Shown here one piece after another: positions 27,024-34,465 of a stretch of DNA of 64,000 nucleotides. Position numbers and translations under genes: made by a program. Origin of the DNA: Austwickia sp. TVS 96-490-7B. GTDB taxonomy: Bacteria > Actinomycetota > Actinomycetes > Actinomycetales > Dermatophilaceae. The notes under the pieces were generated by a model. It searched no databases, was not told where the DNA came from, and saw only the letters and a list, made by a program, of their open reading frames with translations. How positions within the stretch are numbered: the stretch's first letter is position 1; each line of letters opens with the position of its first letter. The stretch covers positions 712,397-776,396 of the forward strand of contig NZ_JAHPZL010000008.1 of NCBI RefSeq assembly GCF_019331795.1, read 5' to 3'.

Positions 27024-27323
27024 ATGACCGGATTTGAAGCAGATGTGCAAAGTCTACAAAAAGCCGTTAAAGCAACCAGAGACGCGGCCGATCAAGGGGG
27101 ATCGGTGACATTAAAATCATCGATATCGCACGTTAATGAGGGGATGGATTCATCCGCGTCTGCTGATGTCGCTAGGAAATTAGGGGAAAGGTGGGAAAAG
27201 AATCTTGCCGACTGGAAAAGGTTGATGCTGGACTATGCGAACGCATTGGATGAATCAGCAAAATCATATCAAGATACTGATCTTGCAGCCAAGCGAGACC
27301 TATCTCGCCAGGGGGGCAGATGA
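27024..27323 (+). CDS. WXG100-like (ESAT-6 type) small protein
   Basis: 99 residues, helical, with two heptad-rich halves typical of WXG100 proteins: an N-terminal VQSLQKAVKATRDAADQ and a C-terminal LMLDYANALDESAKSYQDTD. The central WxG turn is not exact. The C-terminal YxxxD-like element (YQDTD) resembles the type VII secretion signal. The ATG at 27024 has an AAGGGA ribosome binding site. The last four bases overlap the hydrolase start (ATGA). Codon use is more AT-rich than in the flanking core genes, suggesting acquisition. Probably a secretion partner or chaperone of the next gene product. Confidence 0.65.
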   Translation: MTGFEADVQSLQKAVKATRDAADQGGSVTLKSSISHVNEGMDSSASADVARKLGERWEKNLADWKRLMLDYANALDESAKSYQDTDLAAKRDLSRQGGR

Positions 27324-29080
27324 GCCTCACATGGCAACAAATTAAGCGGTGGGATGCACGCAAAATCGGAGAAGCAGAAAAAGCATTAAAGTCGAATCTC
27401 GACGCGATTTTGTCCTGCGCCGACGAGCTGGACACTATGAAAAAAACCACGGCGTGGTCTGGAAAGGCAGCGCAGGCAGCGTCGGATCGGTGCAAGAAGC
27501 TTATTGATGACATGGAGAAGATAGCTTCTGAAGTAAGTGCCACAAGGAGAGCACTTTTTGATGCTGAGACCGGCCTAGATGGTATCCGGCACGCGATCCA
27601 AGAGGCAGAATCATTCGCCCACTCTAAAACGCTGATAATTTCTGATAACGGGACGGTCTCATCTCATCCTGACAACAAAAAGTACCCCACACGGCATGCT
27701 GCAGAGCTAGCTGCCGCAGAACGCCAGCGCGAGATAGACGATTGTGCAGCTTTCATTAAAGCAGCATTGCGCAAAGCAGCAGACGTAGATTCTGACGTGT
27801 CTCTTTTGTTGTCTAAAATTGTGAGTAACGGACTCGGCGATGGTGGCGCGACCTCTTTGGTTGCTGCAGCTGATTATGGGTCCAAAGAAGGTAAAGGTAG
27901 CGTTGTTGAACCTCCACCTGGAAATAGCACTCCCTCGGAAAATGCTGCCTGGTGGCAGTCTCTTTCTAAGCCAGAGCAAGACAAAGTTATTAAAGACCAT
28001 CCGGAGTGGATTGGAAATCGCAATGGCGTATCATTCTCTGCAAGGGACCAGGCGAACAGAAATCTTCTCCCCCGCTACAGAGAACAGCTGAAGAAAGAAC
28101 TGGAATCGATAAATAATGATTGGGATAAGAAAAGCGACGACCCCGATGAACTCAGAAAGCATGTTGCCAGGCGGGATTTAGTGAAGGACAAGTTGGCGTC
28201 CTTGGATACGGTTCAGCGTCTTTCCGAAAAAGAAGACCGCCATATTATCGGACTCGACATCACACGAGATCGAACTGAAGCCATCGTGTCACAAGGGGAT
28301 TTAGACACCGCTGAGAAGGTTGGAGTTTTCACTCCCGGTTTTACTTCAACTGTTCAAGGAATGGAGGGTAACGACGGTGATATGGAAAGATTGAGGTCTA
28401 AAACAGTCGACAATCTCATAGATTCTCACAAATTTGCAAACAAGGCTGATGCGATGAAATCCGTCGCATCAGTGACCTGGCTCGGCTATCAGGCGCCTCA
28501 GTATTCAACAATCGCTACTTCTAACTCAGTCTTCCATGATGCCGCCGCTGTAGACGGCGGGCGCAGGCTCGCTGATTTTTTCAGAGGAATTAATTCTTCT
28601 CGGTCAGTTGACCCAGACATCACTGCGCTTGGACATTCGTACGGATCGACTACAACAAGTTTTGCTTTATTGGAGAATACCGGAGTCGACCGTGTGGGAT
28701 ATTTTGGATCACCTGGGCTTGCCTCTGACGATGAAAAATCTTATAAGATTCCTGTCAATTCAAGCTTCTACGAGAAAGCTAAAAAAGACCTCGTTGCAGA
28801 AACAGAATGGTTTGGCACCGCCCCCCATCACCTTAAATGGATAAATCAGCTAAATACTGGCGAAGTGCGAGTAGTGGTCGATGGCTCCGAGCGCACTTTG
28901 ACACAAGTGAACGGTCATTCCTCATATCTTAATCAGGATTCGACGAGCATGGATAACCTATCTAAAGTCGTGACGGGAGATCTAGAAAAGCTTCACAAAG
29001 TGGGGGACCCGCACCAAGTCAATAAACCTCCGCATATTAAAGTTAATAATCATCCTCGAGTGCGGGGTGGGTTTCAATGA
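27320..29080 (+). CDS. DUF1023 alpha/beta hydrolase with helical type VII-like N-terminus
   Basis: 586 residues. The N-terminal 180 residues are helical with TAWSGKAAQAASDRC (about 43-57), a WxG-like turn. The C-terminal part (about 335-560) is a DUF1023 (Abhydrolase_8) domain: the nucleophile elbow GHSYGS puts the serine at 440, GSPGLASDDEKS may provide the acid, and NGHSSY the histidine at about 533. No Sec signal peptide is present. Start and stop overlap both neighbours (ATGA each side). Family members are common beside WXG100 genes in actinobacteria but mostly uncharacterised. AT-rich codon use marks a probable acquired module. Lipase, esterase or toxin activity is inferred. Confidence 0.75.
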   Translation: MSLTWQQIKRWDARKIGEAEKALKSNLDAILSCADELDTMKKTTAWSGKAAQAASDRCKKLIDDMEKIASEVSATRRALFDAETGLDGIRHAIQEAESFAHSKTLIISDNGTVSSHPDNKKYPTRHAAELAAAERQREIDDCAAFIKAALRKAADVDSDVSLLLSKIVSNGLGDGGATSLVAAADYGSKEGKGSVVEPPPGNSTPSENAAWWQSLSKPEQDKVIKDHPEWIGNRNGVSFSARDQANRNLLPRYREQLKKELESINNDWDKKSDDPDELRKHVARRDLVKDKLASLDTVQRLSEKEDRHIIGLDITRDRTEAIVSQGDLDTAEKVGVFTPGFTSTVQGMEGNDGDMERLRSKTVDNLIDSHKFANKADAMKSVASVTWLGYQAPQYSTIATSNSVFHDAAAVDGGRRLADFFRGINSSRSVDPDITALGHSYGSTTTSFALLENTGVDRVGYFGSPGLASDDEKSYKIPVNSSFYEKAKKDLVAETEWFGTAPHHLKWINQLNTGEVRVVVDGSERTLTQVNGHSSYLNQDSTSMDNLSKVVTGDLEKLHKVGDPHQVNKPPHIKVNNHPRVRGGFQ

Positions 29081-29712
29081 TTTTCAATGAGCGACAAAGT
29101 AGATTTGCATCTTGGCCCCCAAGTAGATTTCTACTATTTTTTATTGTTTTCGCAATAACTTTACTGTCAGGCTGTGGCCTGCATCATAACCCTGAGAAAG
29201 AAATATCTAATCGATACGATGCCTACTCCCTAGATGACCTAACGGATCGCCCTAGCTTCCAGCAAGCACAAGTGGATTACCATAGACTTCTATCCGATAT
29301 AATGGCTGCGGCACAAGAGGCATCTCCGGATGTCAAATGGGACCCAGAAATAACAAAAATCGGAGAGTCTGCATGCCTACTCCACCTAGATCCACCCCGC
29401 GAGACTGGCTCTGGCACTTATCTCATTTCGACAAAAGATTTTATTGGTAAAAACTGGGAAAAGTTATACCTACCCATGACAAAAGTTGCACTTAAAAATG
29501 GGTTTAGGCTTACAGGAGGACGCACGACTGACCCTGAAGATAGGGCATTACACTTTAGAGGACCACGCAATGAATATCTTTCAATCTCCGCGAAATTGGC
29601 TATGAGCGTGATGCTCTCTGGGTCTTGTTACTTATATCTTCCTGGAACTTCATCTAGGAATTCAGGAACTACAACATCTCCTCATTCACCGCCCAATAGT
29701 GTTTCTTCCTGA
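29077..29712 (+). CDS. Lipoprotein encoded with the DUF1023 hydrolase
   Basis: 211 residues. A positively charged start, a hydrophobic stretch (about 18-30) and the lipobox LLSGC (Cys 33) predict a lipid-anchored surface protein. The mature part has a DRPSFQQAQVDYHRLLSDI segment and a C-terminal Ser/Thr/Pro tail, with two further cysteines. It resembles the LppA-type lipoproteins found after WXG100/DUF1023 gene pairs, but I am not certain of the family. Overlap with the hydrolase (ATGA) implies co-translation. An immunity or anchoring role is an inference from the layout. Confidence 0.65.
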   Translation: MIFNERQSRFASWPPSRFLLFFIVFAITLLSGCGLHHNPEKEISNRYDAYSLDDLTDRPSFQQAQVDYHRLLSDIMAAAQEASPDVKWDPEITKIGESACLLHLDPPRETGSGTYLISTKDFIGKNWEKLYLPMTKVALKNGFRLTGGRTTDPEDRALHFRGPRNEYLSISAKLAMSVMLSGSCYLYLPGTSSRNSGTTTSPHSPPNSVSS

Positions 29713-30065
29713 AAATCATAAATGCACTACGTTTTTTTATAGCTGTGTACCACAGGTGTCACCAGCGTGTGGGCTTCGATCCGGGGTGAAGATGGGGCCT
29801 GTTATGGGCGCAGGTGACACTGTCACCCGTTGTAGCAGCGGACCAAGGATTGCCAAACGATGCATATACAAACTGGCGCCCCGCTAAGACCTCGCCCCTA
29901 TCCCCACCACAACCGTTAGTCGGCTCAGCCAGGGACTACACCCTCATTTGCCAAGAGCGGCACGAATCATAGACGCAGTTTTGGCGTCTTCCGAACGTGA
30001 AGGATCATGCTCCTGTACGGAAAGTGATTCTCGAGATATCAGGAGTCAGGTCAAGGCAGCTGTGG
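29713..30065. other. Intergenic region between the two convergent type VII cargo modules
   Basis: 353 bases. The left part is AT-rich. A perfect 15-base dyad GGTGACA-C-TGTCACC lies at 29813-29827, with a related GGTGTCACC about 60 bases to the left. A hairpin AGACGC/GCGTCT (29971-29989) could terminate transcription from either side. No convincing gene seen. Confidence 0.45.
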
Positions 30066-31001
30066 TCAGGTGTCAATCTCGACAAGTAAACCCTCGTCGA
30101 TATACCAACGAATTGGTCGCTCCAACACGACCATCGCCCCACCACCAGGCTGCTCAAACGCTGGCGCCGCCACACCCTCCTGACCAGACAACTCACCCGC
30201 AACCCGATACACGTGATACTCCCCCTGCACCGTCCACGGCGGCTGAGCCCGCTGCGTCAACGGCGTCATCGCCGCATACACATGATGACCCCGCTCCGAC
30301 CCCACCACATCCACCACATCACCAGCAACCAAACCACACGGCAACGGCCCCCCACCCGCTGCACCCACCCGACCAAAAACACCCTCCGCCGTCAACCGAC
30401 CACCCCGCTCCAAATCCTCCCGCGACATCCATAAATGACGCTGACCCGACGGACGCAACAACTCACCCAACAACTCCCCCAATTCCAAACCGACCGTATA
30501 CCGATACGCCGCGAACTGACCACGGCTCACTGCCCCCACCGACCACTGACCAACGCCCGACACCAAAACCATCCACACCTCCTCCGGCGGCATCGGCTCA
30601 CCCGGCAACGCCTTAGCCACCGGAACAACAGACTCCAACCCACACTCCCGCAACACAGCCAACGCAGACTCAGCACCCTCCCCCGACAACCGACGATGCT
30701 GACCCAAACGAGCCTCCTCCCACCCAGGATCATCTTCACGGCGCGGTGCACGACGGGATGCCTGCTCGCAGTACAGCACTCGTTCAACGAATGGGATCAG
30801 CTCGGCGACTGCTGACACCTCATCTGGATGCCGCTTAAAGTTAAATTTTATCCCACGTTCCCAGGCATAGGTAAACCACCCGTGTTGATCAGATCCAATG
30901 ATGTAGGTGCCATCATCCCGAACTGAGGCGATGTCTTCGACACGTACCACCGCCTTATCTTCTAAAGATGCCTGCATCTCCATCAACTCATCAAGAGTCA
31001 T
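30066..31001 (-). CDS. TNT-like paralogue with degenerate catalytic site, putative immunity or decoy protein
   Basis: 311 residues. The C-terminal 110 residues align by eye with the TNT domain of the upstream toxin: GDVVDVVGSERG for GEIIHRFGESKG, EYHVYRV for PHRYKVL, APAFEQPGGG for APWFDQPGQG, and the closing RWYIDEGLLVEI for DWYVKNGYLEEI. The Arg of HRFG is Val here and the Gln of GKQYY is Met (GAMVV), so NAD+ hydrolysis looks unlikely; the central His is kept. The first 80 residues (HGWFTYAWERG) resemble small immunity proteins. Codon use changes after about residue 85 to TTG, GTG and GGT. The ATG overlaps the toxin stop (ATGA). It could instead be a diverged second toxin. Confidence 0.65.
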   Translation of the reverse strand: MTLDELMEMQASLEDKAVVRVEDIASVRDDGTYIIGSDQHGWFTYAWERGIKFNFKRHPDEVSAVAELIPFVERVLYCEQASRRAPRREDDPGWEEARLGQHRRLSGEGAESALAVLRECGLESVVPVAKALPGEPMPPEEVWMVLVSGVGQWSVGAVSRGQFAAYRYTVGLELGELLGELLRPSGQRHLWMSREDLERGGRLTAEGVFGRVGAAGGGPLPCGLVAGDVVDVVGSERGHHVYAAMTPLTQRAQPPWTVQGEYHVYRVAGELSGQEGVAAPAFEQPGGGAMVVLERPIRWYIDEGLLVEIDT

Positions 31002-32548
31002 TTGATCTCCTCCAGATATCCGTTCTTGACATACCAGTCAATGTCATGATCCTTGAAATAATACTGTTTCCCCTGGCCTGGCTGATCAAACCATGGCGCC
31101 ACCGTCCCTTCCTGCACGCCATCAAGTGGCTTTAACACTTTATATCGATGCGGCTGATATTCAACGCTACTTGGGGGAATCGATCTAGCCCTGAACTGCT
31201 CGCCATCCGGCGCGGCATAGGACCCTTTACTCTCTCCGAAGCGATGAATAATCTCCCCCGGCTTCGCCTGGGCCGGTATGGGGTCACCCAAAAAACCATT
31301 ATTCGGCGGATATTTCCACCATTTTGTTTCCGGATCCCAATACTTCGCATAGAACTGTTCCTTGGTCATGCCGCCGTAGGGCTTATAGAACCGATAGAGT
31401 TCGACGTTCGGCCCCTCTGTCGGGATATGCGGCTCTTTAAGGATATGTTCAGGGATCGTCGGCAGGATACGCTCCCACGCAGCCTTAGCGGCAGCTTCCG
31501 CCGCATCAACCCCCAGCAACCTGGCGGCAGCCTCGCGACCGGCGTCCGCAGAGAGAACACCAACCTTGGCGTTCATGGTCATGACCGCCTTCACCAGGCG
31601 GACGTCGGCGAGCCGAGACATGACCTTGCTGATGCCGGTGATCTTCCCGGCCGCTGCAGTGACTTTTCCAGCGACGGCGTTGACAGCCTGCACGAAGCGC
31701 GCGATGCGCGTGATCATTCCGGCGAGAGCTGCTGCGCCACGTGATGTCTCGGCAGCTTGGGCGATGGCTTCCGAGACGCCTACGGTGAAGGGGACGAGCA
31801 CCGCGCCGACCAGTTCAATGATGACGGTGTCGCGGACGAAATCTTTTGCGAGGTCCCACAGGTCGTCGTGAGCTTTATCGATCTGATCGGCGTAAGCATG
31901 GCAGGAATCGCCGATCTCACGACAAACTGACGCGAGTTCTCCAGCGGCATCAGCTGCCTTGGCCATCAAGCCTTGTGCGGTCGGCACCTCAGGGCTTCTG
32001 ATCGCGTTGAGCTGTTCGGATGCAGCCCGAGGAGCACCCGCGCGTATCGAGACCGCATTGCTGGCTTGTCGCCACGCGTTACCGGCAGTCCGTAGCCGAC
32101 CTGTATCGCCGTTAGGCCAGATCACGCCCTGAAGATGGGAAACCAGCTGACCGAACCATTCCGGCGCATCCTCGGGCGCACCGGCAGCCCCGGGGGGTCG
32201 CACCGTGCCGTGCCCCGCCTGTGGGTCTGCGGGGAAGGGCGTCTCCTTCGGGGGTGCCTTCATGGCTGAGGCCGCCTCGGCGGCGCGGTGGTTTGCTAGG
32301 GAGGCTGTGAGGAGCACCCCGAGGGAATTCATTCCGGCGGCTCTGTCTTCGATCGCTTGGACGGCTGCGCCTGCGGCAATGTCATACTCGTGAGCCCACT
32401 TCAGGCCGCCGGTGTCTGAGCCGGCCATCCCACCGGTGCCGCTGAGGATCTTCGAGAGCGTCTCTCGCGTCGCGTGGAGGTCGGAAGCAGCGTACTTGAG
32501 CTGGTCAGAGGGGGATGTAAACCCAGGTTCATTGACATCGATCCGCAT
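30998..32548 (-). CDS. CpnT-like toxin with C-terminal TNT (NAD+ glycohydrolase) domain
   Basis: 516 residues from ATG 32548 (TGATG overlap with the WXG100 stop); a longer reading frame to 32671 runs inside that gene. Helical N-terminus with a CpnT-type WXG100 segment (WPNGDTGRLRTAGNAWRQAS, about 145-164), a hydrophobic helix pair (about 240-310), and a TNT domain in the last 110 residues: PGEIIHRFGESKGSY (catalytic Arg and Tyr), RARSIPPS, PHRYKVLKPL (His) and APWFDQPGQGKQYY (Gln). All four positions needed for NAD+ cleavage in the M. tuberculosis toxin appear to be present. No signal peptide; export through a type VII system encoded elsewhere is expected. Confidence 0.82.
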   Translation of the reverse strand: MRIDVNEPGFTSPSDQLKYAASDLHATRETLSKILSGTGGMAGSDTGGLKWAHEYDIAAGAAVQAIEDRAAGMNSLGVLLTASLANHRAAEAASAMKAPPKETPFPADPQAGHGTVRPPGAAGAPEDAPEWFGQLVSHLQGVIWPNGDTGRLRTAGNAWRQASNAVSIRAGAPRAASEQLNAIRSPEVPTAQGLMAKAADAAGELASVCREIGDSCHAYADQIDKAHDDLWDLAKDFVRDTVIIELVGAVLVPFTVGVSEAIAQAAETSRGAAALAGMITRIARFVQAVNAVAGKVTAAAGKITGISKVMSRLADVRLVKAVMTMNAKVGVLSADAGREAAARLLGVDAAEAAAKAAWERILPTIPEHILKEPHIPTEGPNVELYRFYKPYGGMTKEQFYAKYWDPETKWWKYPPNNGFLGDPIPAQAKPGEIIHRFGESKGSYAAPDGEQFRARSIPPSSVEYQPHRYKVLKPLDGVQEGTVAPWFDQPGQGKQYYFKDHDIDWYVKNGYLEEIK

Positions 32549-32835
32549 CAGATCGACTCCCACATCTGCACATTGGCGGCCGCGCCGGCCGAATAGTTGG
32601 TATGGGCGGTCCTGGCGGCTTCGCGCATACGAAGCAGGCCATGACGCATGGTTGCCGCTGATGTGATCCACCGTTGGTGAGCCTCTGCCTGAGCGGAGGC
32701 CGCCTCTCCGGTCCAGACGTGTTGCAGCCGCGCCACCGCGGCGTCCAGCTCCGCCAGCTCCTTTTCGATCGCAGTTTCAGCCCGCTCGAGGTCCGCAACA
32801 GTTGCGTCGAGGCGCGACAAGTCCACTGAAAACAT
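32548..32835 (-). CDS. WXG100 protein
   Basis: 95 residues, the canonical length. Two helices flank the WxG turn in LQHVWTGEAA (about 38-47). A long charged helix follows (EAHQRWITSAATMRHGLLRM). The 3' end overlaps the toxin start by one base (TGATG) and the gene is nine bases after the first WXG100 gene. Proteins of this kind dimerise and guide larger substrates to the EccC ATPase of type VII systems; here the partner would be the other WXG100 protein and the toxin. Confidence 0.85.
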   Translation of the reverse strand: MFSVDLSRLDATVADLERAETAIEKELAELDAAVARLQHVWTGEAASAQAEAHQRWITSAATMRHGLLRMREAARTAHTNYSAGAAANVQMWESI

Positions 32836-32844
32836 GGATTCCCC

Positions 32845-33186
32845 CTATTCCATGTTCAGCCCGGACGATCCGGGCACCTGAGGTCCAGCTGCGGCGGCAC
32901 GGAGATGACGTTCTTCGGCCATGTCACGCGCGTGATAGTCGGCAGCACTTTGATCGATCGCTTCACTCAGCTGATTTAAAGAAGTGAGAAGATCGTCGGC
33001 GCCCGAGGTCCATTCTTGCCATCCCGCGACGAAGTCCTGAGACGCTTGGCCGCTCCAGCCCGTGTCGGTTAGCTCAGCGACTGATGCTGACGCGCGGGAT
33101 TTCGCTGCCCGCAACGCCTCCTCGACATCAAGCATTTCTTTTCTGGCACGGGCGAAACCTTCGAATTGTGCACTAAAGCCGCTCAC
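32845..33186 (-). CDS. WXG100 protein, first gene of the TNT operon
   Basis: 113 residues. WxG turn in LTDTGWSGQASQDF (about 39-52), a second helix WQEWTSGADDLLTSLNQL, and a C-terminal YHARDMAEE that fits the YxxxD/E export signal. The tail (PQVPGSSGLNME) extends beyond the usual 100 residues. First gene of a four-gene operon; a 12-base inverted repeat lies 44-84 bases upstream and may be its operator. It forms a likely heterodimer with the next gene product. Confidence 0.85.
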   Translation of the reverse strand: MSGFSAQFEGFARARKEMLDVEEALRAAKSRASASVAELTDTGWSGQASQDFVAGWQEWTSGADDLLTSLNQLSEAIDQSAADYHARDMAEERHLRAAAAGPQVPGSSGLNME

Positions 33187-33229
33187 GTATCCCCCCGTGG
33201 CTCATGATTTCCCCCTGGGCAACAGTGCC

Positions 33230-33270
33230 CTCATATGACTGGGCTGCCGAAGCAACCACAGTCATATGAG
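33230..33270. promoter_or_regulatory. Inverted repeat upstream of the WXG100-TNT operon
   Basis: Perfect 12-base arms CTCATATGACTG (33230-33241) and CAGTCATATGAG (33259-33270) around 17 bases. Each arm contains a CATATG core. The position just upstream of the first operon gene and the AT-rich arms in a GC-rich genome point to a regulator binding site rather than a terminator. Confidence 0.55.
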
Positions 33271-33506
33271 CCTGGCTAACGAGCCATGTACCTCCCCAGG
33301 GGTACCCCCTGTTGCTCCGCTGCCGGAGACCGTACGCCGCTGATCGCATCGACCGCAATCACGGCTGTGCACATCACTGACCCCGATCTGTCTCACGCAG
33401 GCAGTCGCTGCGCCACGGAGCGTGCAGTGAGGTCACACCAGCGGTTTGAGGCATCACGCATGTGGGATCTCGTCGGTTGCCCACGGGGAGCTTCCGTTGC
33501 TTCCCA

Positions 33507-34394
33507 ATGATCAACCCCGTCCGGGTCGGCACCGTCCTGGACGAGATGCCCTATCCGGCGTACTGGACTATTGCCGAGGTGGAATCGCTGCTGGCGCCCT
33601 TCTATCCGACATGGGACAGTGCCCAGTTTGCCTGACTCACCTCGTGGGCAGCCCACCCCGGCTCCTTGAAAGTGCACGCATTGAGTCACGGGCAAGGAAT
33701 GCGTTTGCAGCTAGCAGTGGCCTTGAGTCACCACCCAGATTTGCTCATTCTTGATGAACCCACCAATGGCATCGATCCGCCAGGTCGACGCATGCTGCTG
33801 AATGAGATCGCCGACTTCATGGTCAACCCGCAGCATTCTGTGGTGTTCTCCACGCAGCTGGCTAGTGATGAGGAGCGCATCGCTGATCGATTGATCGTGC
33901 TCTGTGACGGGCGGATCACCGTCGACACCCTCCTCCCCGACATCATCGATTCTTTTCGCGCCGTCCGCGGTGGGTACGACGATCTTCCTGCCGGAGCCGG
34001 AGGTTGCACGGTGGTCTTAGTCGCCTGGGATGTCGCGCATGACCTCATGCCCGTGCACACCGCAATCGCGATCGTCACCGGCTGCATGGGGGTGGTTGTG
34101 ATCGTGCAAAGCCTGCTGATGGTGCTGCTGACCGGGCTCGTCCACCAGCACCACGTGTTGGCCGGAGTGATCGGTGTGGTGATGGGCACGATGTTCAACC
34201 CAGTGATCCGTTTCCTGCAGAGTCTCGGATTGTCAGTGCCGCTTGTTCAGGCGGAGGGGGTTGCGCCTGCGACGTATGGAGCTGATTCGACTGTTGGGAT
34301 GTCGTTGGCGGCGGTCACCCTGATCACAGCAGTGGCGCTTCTCATCGCGTCGTACTTCCTGGGCGTCAAGCTCTACGAACGTCAGGACCATTGA
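33507..34394 (+). pseudogene. Decayed ABC transporter: ATPase fragment fused to permease fragment
   Basis: The reading frame starts inside an ABC ATPase (RVGTVLDEMPYPAYW, then FYPTWDSAQF), meets an in-frame TGA at 33633-33635, and continues with LSHGQGMRLQLAVALSHHP (signature), LLILDEPTNGIDP (Walker B) and STQLASDEERIADR (H-loop region altered). The Walker A part is missing altogether. From about 34010 the same frame encodes three membrane segments ending LGVKLYERQDH, which looks like the end of an ABC-2 permease. Loss of the N-terminus, a nonsense codon and an apparent deletion fusion indicate a remnant of a YtrB-type exporter operon. Confidence 0.75.
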
Positions 34395-34465
34395 CACTTG
34401 CCGGGAGTGACTCCGTGGCCACCGCGTGACAGGAGCGGGTCGGGCGCCCCGATAGGCTTGGCCCC

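Noticed and set aside
29948..30616. Plus-strand Pro/His/Thr-rich ORF opposite the TNT paralogue
   Set aside because: The repetitive composition results from TTG/GTG/GGT-rich codons on the minus strand, where a TNT-like domain is recognisable.
30998..32671. Longer form of the TNT toxin beginning at 32671
   Set aside because: The extra 41 codons lie inside the WXG100 gene in another frame; the TGATG overlap at 32548 gives a standard coupled start.
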